The translations under genes were made by a program, and so were the position numbers. Of a stretch of 11,636 nt of DNA, positions 1 to 9,600 are shown piece after piece (positions within the stretch are counted from its first letter, which is position 1; the number at the start of each line of letters is the position of its first letter). The stretch comes from Anaerolineae bacterium (lineage in GTDB: Bacteria > Chloroflexota > Anaerolineae > 4572-78 > J111): the NCBI GenBank assembly GCA_020433785.1, contig JAGRCC010000016.1, positions 1 to 11,636 of the forward strand, read 5' to 3'. Under the pieces are notes generated by a model. The model saw nothing but the letters and a program-made list of their open reading frames with translations, made no database searches and had not been told where the DNA came from.

Positions 1-11
1 TAACGTAATAT

Positions 12-100
12 CTGTCAGGTTTTGGGATTACAATTGGGGTGACGAGCTGCCCCGGTTGGAACAACCATTACATCAAAATGAGCCGGTGAAAACCTGCCAG
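12..100. repeat. Imperfect inverted repeat downstream of the kinase gene
   Basis: The left arm at 12-23 (CTGTCAGGTTTT) and the right arm at 89-100 (AAAACCTGCCAG) are reverse complements at 11 of 12 positions, about 65 bases apart. A smaller stem, GGTTG/CAACC with a 3-base loop, lies between them at 54-66. The repeat sits just past the stop codon of the minus-strand operon, so it could be a transcript-end structure. No T-run follows either arm, so a classical intrinsic terminator is not supported. It could also be one copy of a dispersed genomic repeat. Bases 1-115 contain no gene that I can see. Confidence 0.4.
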
Positions 101-115
101 ATCTCATGTAGCCAA

Positions 116-3100
116 CTAACCAATCTCACCGGCCACGACTGCGGCCGTGGTTAAGGGTAACACCGCGATTTGAGGCATCAAATCGTAAAATCGAAGTTGG
201 GCCAAATTGTGCAAAAATAACCCGTTCAAATATTCATGCCAGTTATGGGTGGCTCTAAGATAGGGTTTAGCCAATTGGCGAATCGCCAGTATTAATTCAG
301 CCGCCTTAGCCAACTCCGGTTGAGGCACCGCCGCCGGCTGGCGACTAAGGGTTTGATCTAACAACGTTCGCTCAAATTGAATATAGTCGGCCAAACTAAA
401 AGGATAAGGCCACGCCATGGAAGCAGTCTTGCGGCCGGGCTTGTCCCGATTCTGCATAATAATTTGTCGGGCTTTGCCCAGCACAAACAAGCGCAGAATC
501 GTTTCCAACTTAATAAAATCGAATAACACATGCCCTTCCCGCACGTGATCAAAATCAATCAGCCAGGCCCGACCGGCGTCGTCGATGAGAATGTTGCCGG
601 GGTGCAAGTCGCCGTGGATAATTGCCCGCCGACCATCGAGCTGTTTGTTGAGCAGGCGCGGGTAAATGGCCAGCGGATCAGGCATGGTTAAATCCATGTC
701 GGATATATGGATTGTCTCATCAGGTCGACGCGTCATCGCCGGAAACGTTTGTATGACCTGATCGCCCACTTGAGCCAACATATCATCGCGACGAGCTTTA
801 ATAGTGCCCCAAATGTTGACCCGGTCCCCCTCCTGCAGATCAGGCTTGGGAAAGTTAATTTCGGCTCGAATCCAGATTTTGGGGCCGTCCTTCGTGCTGG
901 TCAACTTAATCTCATCCGGCATAACCTGTGTCACCTTGAGATCATGAATGGCGATCGGCTCGCCGATTTCAAGCTGGGGATCTGCATTCAAAATAGCCTC
1001 TGTATCGATCAGGCGATGCTTGGCGTGATGATAATTTTGATACGGCGATACCGTGGCCTCGGCCAATCTTAGATGAGCCGGCAGATGTTGATCGTACTCT
1101 TCGGCAAAATTGGTCAGCAGCGGTTCGCTTTGACCATACCAACGATCATCCAGCGGTTCCATTAACCGGGTTAGCACCTGATTCAGCTCCCGGACAGAAT
1201 GACCGGCATAATACTCCTCCAGATCCTGCACTGTCCCAAACGGCCGATCTCCGGCAAAGCCATAGCTTAAACACCCCAATTTGCCTAACTCAATCGGTCC
1301 GCGTTCCAAATTGACGGCGGTGGCCGGCAGACGACCTTTGACAAACTGCCGATAGCGGCTGTACTCACGCCGCAGCATGGTCGCCGGGCCAATTTTTATA
1401 ACCTCCCTGGCCAACCCGCGACCATGATCATCAACCGGTTGGGCCAGGATCACTTCGGTGCCGCTGAGGCCGCCTTGAAATTTCTGGTCAATGTGAACCC
1501 GGGTGATGTTCGGCTGGTTGCCCTCGGTGTAGAGCTGCTTGACCACAATGCTATACGTATCTGAAAGTAAAATACTGCCGCTCAATTTAATGGAGAACGA
1601 TTTGCTGCTGAGCACCTGACGCAAATCGCGTACTAGTTGGGAGGCGCTGCCTGGCCGTTTAGTGGGGTCTTTAGCCAGAGCTTGGAGCATGAGATGGCTA
1701 GCCGTTTCCGGCAAATCCGGAACAAAGTGAATTGGGGGGATGGGCAGATGTTCCAGATGGGCCCGGGGCAGTTGTGTAGCCGTGAACGGCGGGCGACCGG
1801 TGATCATTTCGTAAATGACGCAGCCAAACGAATAAATATCGGCCCGATGGTCGATCAGGTCACCGTCGCCGCGAACCTGCTCCGGAGCCATATACTCTAA
1901 TGTGCCAATCAGCCGGCCGGTTTGAGTTAACCCCGGCTGGTCCAACAAGCGGACCAGGCCAAAGTCGGATAGAAAAACGCCGCCATCGTTGGCCAGCATG
2001 ATATTGGCCGGCTTAACGTCCCGATGAATCATGTGGCGCTGATGCGCATAATCCAGGGCATCGGCCACCCGCGTCGAAATCCGGATAACCTCCTCCCAAG
2101 ATAACGTTCGTCCGGTGGCCCCCAAATCGTAAAGATGTTCTTTCAGATTTTGGCCTTCAATAAACTCCATCACCATATAAGGGCGGCTGTTTTTGATATC
2201 AAAATCGTAAATTTGCAGAATATGGGGGTGGCGCAAAACAGCAATCGCCCGTGCCTCTAATTTGAAACGGGCATGAATTTCTTTGTTATCAGAGGTGAGG
2301 GTGGTGCTCAACTGCTTAATGGCCACCGACCGGCCCAAGTGCGGATCGAACCCCCGATAGATGTCGGCCAGATTGGCTTTGCCGATCATCTTCTCAACCA
2401 GGTACCGCCCCAAAGTTCGCTCAATTTCTTTACCAGATAGCGATAACGCCTCAGCGGCAACCGGCTGTGAATCAAGCAGTTCGGGCTTCTTGATAATGAT
2501 CGGTCGTTTGATAATCTGCTCGACCAGATACTTAAAGGTCTCTTTTTGCGGCGGCGGCAGAAAATTGATATACGGTTTCCATCCGGACAGAACCTGCTGG
2601 CCCTTGATCACGACATTCTTGTGAAGAACCCGGCGACAAAAAATAGGTGAAAAGAGTAGATATTGATCCGGCAGACAATAGACTAAGCCCCGTTGGACCA
2701 GGCGGGTTAGATCCTGGTCGTATCGTTCCAACAGCGCCGGCAGCCCGATGGCCACCCGCCGGTCAAGCTGGCTCAAGGCCAACCAGGTGGCTAGCATTTG
2801 TTCTGGTTCGGAACAGCAGTCCAGCACATCGCCAAAATAGGCTTCCGTTTCGCGCTCCAGATCGGCTTCGATTTGGCTGACCGTACTCTCCTCAATTACC
2901 TGGCTGCTCCTGGCCCGCAGCATCAGCGATCCGGTGATCTGCACCAGGTAGGGATGATTCCCGGCCAATCGGCGTAGGTCGCTCCGTTCGGTAGTTGAAA
3001 AATCCACGCCGTACTGATCTAAAAGTTCGTTAACCTCATCCTGGCTAAAGGGAAAGAGCGGCACCGCCGAAAAAACGTTATCAAACGAGGAGCCGGCAAA

Positions 3101-3697
3101 ACGAAAATCGGCGCACAGTTGTTTGAGTGGAGTCCGGGTGGCGACAATTAGGGCCAGACCGCGATCCGGCCGGTTGACCAAAGCGCGGAGGTGATACAAA
3201 AACTCCGGGGCTTCTCGATCAAGATGTTCGATCACCGCCTCGAACTCGTCCAGCATCAACACCACCAGCCGGTCGGCTTGAGCGATGTCATCGAAAAAAT
3301 TGCTAAGATCATACGTATCAGGAGCAGCCTGACCTAGCAGCTCTTGTACCTGCCGGCTCAGCAGCTCATCTTGTTTAAAACACTGAGTGAGGTTGCGCAG
3401 CACATAGCGCCAAAATTTCGACTCTTGAAACGGGATGATGTTGTGGCAGTCCAGATAGATGAAATGGCACCAATCCGGCGACAGGCCCCACCCGGCCTGA
3501 GCTTCCGGCTGCCGCAGATAATGCAGCAGCGATGTTTTGCCCACACGCGGGTCGCCGGAAATGGTGATACTGGTCCGAGCCGGATTAGCCAAACTGCCTA
3601 AAATGTAGTCAACCTCATTATATCGACCAATAAATTTGGCGGGTGGCACCGGAGCATTATAAATAAATGGGTTACGCCCTCTCATTGGCTGGCCCAA
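116..3697 (-). CDS. STAND NTPase - Ser/Thr protein kinase - APH-like kinase fusion
   Basis: This is a soluble 1193-aa protein with no signal peptide or TM helix. Residues 8-360 are a STAND-type NTPase: FIGR at 22-25, Walker A GDPRVGKT at 48-55, Walker B LMLDEFE with D150/E151, a sensor-like VATR ending at R188, GNHPY at 246-250, then a winged-helix-like region ending near 360. Residues 429-697 are a Hanks-type Ser/Thr kinase: K461 in VAIK, E481 in helix C, HRDVKPAN at 558-565, DFG at 578-580 and APE at 604-606. The Gly-rich loop (IGKANLADIY) keeps only its first glycine. Residues about 736-1190 form an APH/choline-kinase-like domain: K768, E778, the Brenner motif HGDLHPGN at 1028-1035 and DFD at 1048-1050. 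An OB-like beta-rich stretch is inserted at about 905-985. The layout resembles the family called TCAD9 in bacterial conflict systems (from memory). All catalytic residues of both kinases are present. It overlaps the upstream sensor gene, so the two are probably co-translated. Start: TTG at 3697 has a well-placed GGAGG; ATG at 3685 gives an ATGA overlap and a protein 4 residues shorter. The substrate is unknown. Confidence 0.93.
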   Translation of the reverse strand: MGQPMRGRNPFIYNAPVPPAKFIGRYNEVDYILGSLANPARTSITISGDPRVGKTSLLHYLRQPEAQAGWGLSPDWCHFIYLDCHNIIPFQESKFWRYVLRNLTQCFKQDELLSRQVQELLGQAAPDTYDLSNFFDDIAQADRLVVLMLDEFEAVIEHLDREAPEFLYHLRALVNRPDRGLALIVATRTPLKQLCADFRFAGSSFDNVFSAVPLFPFSQDEVNELLDQYGVDFSTTERSDLRRLAGNHPYLVQITGSLMLRARSSQVIEESTVSQIEADLERETEAYFGDVLDCCSEPEQMLATWLALSQLDRRVAIGLPALLERYDQDLTRLVQRGLVYCLPDQYLLFSPIFCRRVLHKNVVIKGQQVLSGWKPYINFLPPPQKETFKYLVEQIIKRPIIIKKPELLDSQPVAAEALSLSGKEIERTLGRYLVEKMIGKANLADIYRGFDPHLGRSVAIKQLSTTLTSDNKEIHARFKLEARAIAVLRHPHILQIYDFDIKNSRPYMVMEFIEGQNLKEHLYDLGATGRTLSWEEVIRISTRVADALDYAHQRHMIHRDVKPANIMLANDGGVFLSDFGLVRLLDQPGLTQTGRLIGTLEYMAPEQVRGDGDLIDHRADIYSFGCVIYEMITGRPPFTATQLPRAHLEHLPIPPIHFVPDLPETASHLMLQALAKDPTKRPGSASQLVRDLRQVLSSKSFSIKLSGSILLSDTYSIVVKQLYTEGNQPNITRVHIDQKFQGGLSGTEVILAQPVDDHGRGLAREVIKIGPATMLRREYSRYRQFVKGRLPATAVNLERGPIELGKLGCLSYGFAGDRPFGTVQDLEEYYAGHSVRELNQVLTRLMEPLDDRWYGQSEPLLTNFAEEYDQHLPAHLRLAEATVSPYQNYHHAKHRLIDTEAILNADPQLEIGEPIAIHDLKVTQVMPDEIKLTSTKDGPKIWIRAEINFPKPDLQEGDRVNIWGTIKARRDDMLAQVGDQVIQTFPAMTRRPDETIHISDMDLTMPDPLAIYPRLLNKQLDGRRAIIHGDLHPGNILIDDAGRAWLIDFDHVREGHVLFDFIKLETILRLFVLGKARQIIMQNRDKPGRKTASMAWPYPFSLADYIQFERTLLDQTLSRQPAAVPQPELAKAAELILAIRQLAKPYLRATHNWHEYLNGLFLHNLAQLRFYDLMPQIAVLPLTTAAVVAGEIG

Positions 3698-6600
3698 CTT
3701 CTCCCTCCGTCATCCGTTCGAAAAACCCCCTTTGATGTGGCAATGAAAATAATTTGGCTGTCGGCTTGATCAATGGCGATATCCTGCACAAAGGTGCCGG
3801 ACCCTACCCCGGCGTTCCAACTGTTGAGCGACCGCCAACTTAACCCGCCGTCGAGGCTGCGGAACAACCCTTCACCGTCGGTAGGGTTGAGATTGGTGCC
3901 GCTGCCGGCGTAAACAATCATGGCATCATTCGGATCAAACACAATCGTTGAAAATTTGAGCGTAGGATTGACGGTCGGTGTATCTGTCTTAACCCAATCA
4001 TTACCCAAATTCGTACTTAGACCCAACCGGCCTTCATCCGCTCCGGCCAAAATTTTCTCCCCGGAAATGGCCAGGCTGTGAATACTGCGGGCGCAAACTC
4101 GACAGACCAGCGTTTGCCAGGGGGCCGTTACCTCACGGGTCCCTCGCCAAAAGATCTGATCCCCTTCGCCGGCCACATACACCCGGTTACCCGCTGGCGT
4201 TCCGGCGGCGGCAATACCGTAGAAATCAACATTTAGGATCTGCCCGCCTTGCGCCTTATCCAACGTAATCCACGATTGCCCGCCGTCGCCACTGTGGACA
4301 ATGCCCTCCCCGGTCACAGCAATAACGATATCCGCGCTGTTAGGATCGGTGACGATGTCATACACTTGGGCTCTGGGCGGAATAAACGTGCTGGCCCAGG
4401 TTTCACCCCTGTCCTCAGATTTAAGCACCCTGGCAAACGCACCGGCATAAATGATCGATGGGTTAGCCGGCGCAATATGTAGTCCCCCCACCGACGTTTC
4501 TTCTCGAATGCGCTGCCAATCAACCCCGCCATTGGTTGACCGGTAGATGCCTTCGACTTGCAAAACCGCAAAGATTTCATCGCTGTTTTGCGGGTTAATT
4601 TCGACACTCAAGCCTTCACCCGCCGGCAACGGAATTCGTTCCCAAGAAAAACGACGCGGTTCACTGGTCCGGCCGATGGGCTCGACCTGGCTAATATCGC
4701 CAAACTCGGATCGGACCAGACTCACTTGCCACGAAACCTCATGCTCCGGCGGATCAACCTTGAGCAGCAGATCGGGCGGTATATCCCAAACCGTGTCTTG
4801 ATGGAGCTGCGTAAACCGGCTTTCCTGACTGCTCTTCAGATATTCTATCTCGATCAAGTAATATTGATCGTCCTCAAGTTCGGTTACCGGTTCCCATTCC
4901 AGTTGGTGGGGACCTTCGGCTCCGGCTAAAACTTCGCCATCAGCCGGGCCAATGATCTCAGGAGCCGGATAGGGAGTCGGGGTGAAGGTGGGCGTAACCG
5001 TAGAGGTCGGTGTGGGCGGCAAAGTCGGCGTTTTGGTTGGCGATGGGGTTCTGGTGGGCGTTGAGGTAGCGGTGACCACCACAATCCGGGCCGTTGGGCT
5101 AGCGGTTGCAGTGGGCGTTACGGTGGGAGTGGGAGTCCTGGTAGGCGTAAGGGTGATCGTCGGCGTGGGCGTTTCCGTGGCTAGCATGGCCATGCCAGCC
5201 GCCCGATCGAACCAATCCTCTGCGCCCAGCGCGAAACCACCGGCCAAACACAACAGGACAATCAAAGGGATGGCGATGGCCAGCCCCCCACGCCGCCGCC
5301 AGAACGGAGCCGGAGTTGAAGAAGTAATATCCGTCTGTGCATCGATAAATTGAGCCTCGTTGAGCCACTCTTCGGCTTTTTCAGCCTGTCGCCAATTTTT
5401 GGCCTGTTTTTGCCGGTTGATAAAGGTTAATACCGCCTGCACCAGCGTTTGGCTTAAACGCTGTTGGGCGTCGTCATCCAGGCCAGTTACAGGCGAAGCC
5501 GGCTGCATCGCCCGTTCGTAGTGTGGTCGGGCTAATTCAAATTCATTGTCCTCGAGAAATTGCCCGCCGTACACCACCAACTCGGTGGCTAATTCCGACC
5601 AAGTCTGCGAGTTGTCCGGTTGGAGTTGGTGGCGCAATTCGCCGGCTTCAACCACCTCTTTTTGGAACCCCAACCGCCGCTGCCGCTCCTGATAGGCTCG
5701 CAGCCGGCCATCGACCTCATTCAACCAATCCGGGTCTGCCGCGGCAAACTTTTTAGCGGCTAAGTAATATTGGCCGGCCGTTTCCAGATCGCCCCGTTCT
5801 AATAGCAGATCGCCATAGGCCACGTGGGTGGCGGCAATAGCCGGGTAATGAGTTCGCTCAATACCTAAACCGAGAGCTTTATCCCAGTTGGACAGGGCAT
5901 CGTGATAGGCAGTTTGAGCCGTGACTTCATCTTTCAAACCATAACGATAAATCTGTCCCAACCGGGCTTTAATCGCCGCCAATTGCTGCCAGGCCTCGGC
6001 GCCCAGCGGGGTAATTTGCGCCCGTCGAGCGGCGGCAGTAATAGCCTTGCTGTAGAAATGAGCCGCCTGCTCAAAAAGTTCCAACTGCTGGCTCTCTCGA
6101 CGCCAGCCGCCAATCGTTTCCGCCTCATTACGGTAACCCTCACCCCGAGCGATATACAACTCGGCCAGCCAGCTTTGTACCATCGGATCTTGCGGCAGCA
6201 GTTCGGCCAAGATATTCAACGCCTGCTCAGCCAGACTCCAGTTGGGCGGCTTGGCCTGCTCCTGTTGCAATCGAAAGCTGTTGAAATCCTCTTTGATACT
6301 CTTGGTCAGAAAACTATTCTCGGTCGGAGCCTCGGCCAGGGCGCGTTTGTAAATAGCTTTGGCCTGAAGCAAACATTGCTCAAACTCAGCCGATGACTGC
6401 CCCTCGCTCTGCATAAAACCGCGCGCCCAGGCCGCTCGCACTTCAGCTAACTGCCGCAGCGCCTCATCATCGTGGTCCGCCAGCCGGGCCAAAACGTGGA
6501 CCGCACTCTCGGCGAGCTGCCACCGGGGCGGCTGGTGCTGAAGCTGCCGCAGACGGTACTGCTTAAAATCTTCTTTGAGTTGGGCCAGTAGGGTCTCTTT

Positions 6601-9600
6601 TTGGTCAGGCAGCGCTTCAAGCGCCTGCCGGTAATAATCCTCAGCCTCGGCTAATCGTTCTTCACCCTCAGTCTCATCGATCACCGGCTGCTGCAACAGC
6701 CAGTTGCCGCGCTCTGAATTTAATTCGGCCATTTGCCAGCCGGTTTCATCATCGTGCGGACGTAACTCGGCCAAAATCTTGACCACCTGTTCCGCTTCGG
6801 CCCAATTGGGTGGATCGCTGTGCTGCTGTTCCAGCCGGTAAGCTTTTAGTTTTTGTTGAATATGGGTCACCAACGGATCGTTGGGTTTTGCTAACGCCTG
6901 TAAAGCCGACTGGAAAGCATTTTTGACATGGGCCAAATCCACCTGTGGCTGAGCCAAATGCCAATCGGCCTGCGCCACAAAAAGATCGGCTCGAATCTGC
7001 GGCACCTCATTAGCCTCAGGCATAAGTTCGGCCAGAAAAGAGAGCGAAGCTTCGGCCAAACGCCAACGCGGCGGGTCAACGTCCCCTTGCCGGCGGCAGT
7101 AGTCGGCGATAGTCGTCTGGATCACGGCCTCGATTTCCGACTTATCATCGGACCATTGCTCTAAAGCCTTGCTGAAGGACGACTCGGCCTCGGCCAGGTT
7201 TGACTCGGCTTCGGCCGGTTCCGCCGGCTGCTGCTCCAGCAGCCAGGTTCCCTGCGCCAAATAGGCTTCGGCCAGCCAGTGATCAACCTGGCTGTCGCCG
7301 GGTAACAACTCGGCCAGGGTTTGCAGGGCCTGAATGACCAGCGGCCAGGCCGGAGGCGTGCCTGTTTGCTGGCGCTGCTGGTAAGCTTTGAAATTTTCTT
7401 TCAAAGGGGTGACCAAGTTTTCGGTCTCAGCCAGATCTTTGAGGGCGCGGCGATAAACTTCAGCCGCTTTTTGCATGCCGTGACGGCTCTGTACCGGTGA
7501 TTGATTGGGCTGCGCCAAATACCAATTCCCTTGCTTTAATCGCGTTTCGGCCAGCCAAAAATTGACCTCGTCATCGTCCGGCAGCAAACTAACCAGGCTG
7601 TTCATCGCTTGTTCGGCCTGTTTCCAATTGGGCGGGTCGGTCTGCTCTTGCTGCAATCGATGCTGTTGAAACGACTTTTTGAGCCGAGCCGCGATTTGGT
7701 CGCCCGCTTCGTACGATAAATCGCTGTCGAGCAGAGCGCTGTGGGCTAAACGAATGGCCGCCTCAAGGTCGGGGATAGCCCGGCTGAGATGCCAGTCTAC
7801 CTGAGCCGCCCGGGTTTGGGCCAGCTCAAAACGGGCGTCCTCATCCTCAGGAAACAAACGATTGAGGATATCCATGGCTCGCTCCACCGGCTTCCAGCGC
7901 GGAATCTTCTCCTGCTGCTGCCGGTACGTCGTAAAGATCGATTTGATATGCGCCACCATATCTTGCTCAGAGGTCGCGTCGGTCAAGGCTCTTTCAAAAT
8001 TATCCATGGCCGAATCGAACCGGGATCGATCCAAATCAAGCTGGGCCAACTTGAGCCAAATGACGGCCCGCTCCTGTGATGACACCTGGTCCGATTCCCG
8101 GGCAAATTGCAAGACATAGGTTATATCGTCAACCGCCTGTTCGTAAGCGTCCTGAGCTTCGTCCAAACGATCGGCGGCCAGCAGCGCATCCCCTAAATCC
8201 ATTTGGGCTTCAGACAGCCGGCGGCAGGCGACCATATCATCTTGACCCATAATCTCCACCAGGGTCTGCATGGCTTTTTTGATCGATCGCCAAGCTTCGA
8301 GCGTGTTGAGCTTGGCTTGCTCCTGCTGGTAAGTCTGAAAGCCGGAGCGGATGGTGTGGCGCAGCGATTGATTTTCCGGCGTGGAGGTTAAGGCTCGCTG
8401 GTAAGGCTGTTTAGCCTCGGTGATTTTATGCTGCTCCAGCAAAAATTCGCCCTGCCGGCACAGGCTGTCGGTCAAGCGGCTCTGGTTTTCGAAGTTGTCG
8501 GGGAATAACTCGACTAACAGTTTCAGAGCGGCTTCGGCTTGAGGCCAATTATTCTGCTCTTCTTGCTGCTGGCTGTAGCGTAAGACATCATTTTCAATGA
8601 TCTGGCGCGGCGCATCAAGCTCGGCTTCGGTCAGTAACTCCTGATAGATGGCCCCTGCCGCCGCCAACTCCTGCTGATCTAAATGCCAGCGGGCTTTGCC
8701 CAACTGAAGTCGTAGTAAAGTTTCCCGACTGTCCTCATTTTTTGAAATCAAGCGAGCCGCCAGCCGGCTGGCCTGTTCGGCCTCGCTCCAATTGTTGGCC
8801 TCTTCCTGAGTTTGGCTGTATTGGTCAAGCTGCTCTTTAATCTGAGCTTCTAACTCGCTGTTGTCGAAACCGTGCTGCAAAGCGTGCTCGTACAGCGGCT
8901 CGGCGGCGGCAACCCCTTCGTCTAACAGCGCGGCCTCGGCCTGCTGCCGGTAGAGTTCGCTCAAACGGGCGTTAGCCAGCGCGTGCTGCGAGTCTAACTC
9001 TAAGACACGCTCATATTCAGACCGGGCCTCACTCACCTGACCATCGTCTTCAAGCTGGCGGCCATACTGCGCCCGGGCATCGGCCAGCCCTAGCCGAGCC
9101 TCACGGGCCAACTGTCCGCCGAAACGTTCCACATAAGCAAACTCGTCGATGGCGTCCAGCAAGTCATCCTGTTTCAAGCGCGCCCGCGCCAGCCACAAAC
9201 GCGCCTCGACATAGTTAGGATTGATGCTAAGAGCTTTGCTAAAGTTATCGAGCGCCAGATCCAGATGATCCTCTCGATAGGCGGCCAGGCCGGCTCTAAA
9301 GTAATCCTTGGCCGGTTCGGCCATACCCGACCGGATCAATTCGCCGGTCACCTCTTCCAGCGAATGGGCGCGGAGGATCCAGCGTCGAACCAACTCCACC
9401 GCAAAGCGATAATGTTCTTCTACATCGCGCTTGAGAACTTCCCGATCGACCAGTTGATCAGGCAGAGCGCGCAGCTCAAAATCGGGGATTTGCACGCCGC
9501 GAGCATTGCGCTGGGCGATGAGCTGATCTAAGGAAGCGCCTTGACCGTTAAACTCGGGCTGGCCCAAGGTGTAGAGGGTAAAACGTTCGATCAGCGAAAC

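Noticed and set aside
116..3697. Calling the C-terminal domain an aminoglycoside resistance enzyme
   Set aside because: The HGDLHPGN motif is shared by the whole APH/choline-kinase fold. Fusion to a STAND NTPase and a Ser/Thr kinase, and the OB-like insertion, point to a signalling role.
4969..5175. Possible CRISPR array or DNA tandem repeat
   Set aside because: The short periodic units are degenerate and encode a continuous Thr/Pro stalk in frame. There are no conserved repeats separated by unique spacers.
4982..5353. Plus-strand 123-codon Val/Gly-rich open frame
   Set aside because: It is the mirror image of the Thr/Pro stalk codons on the minus strand. The low-complexity GGTGTGGGCGT-type DNA keeps other frames open, and it has no family resemblance.
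5902..6396. Plus-strand 164-codon frame opposite the TPR region
   Set aside because: It is antisense to conserved double-TPR units. The sequence is a shadow of Leu/Gln/Ala-rich codons and shows no domain.
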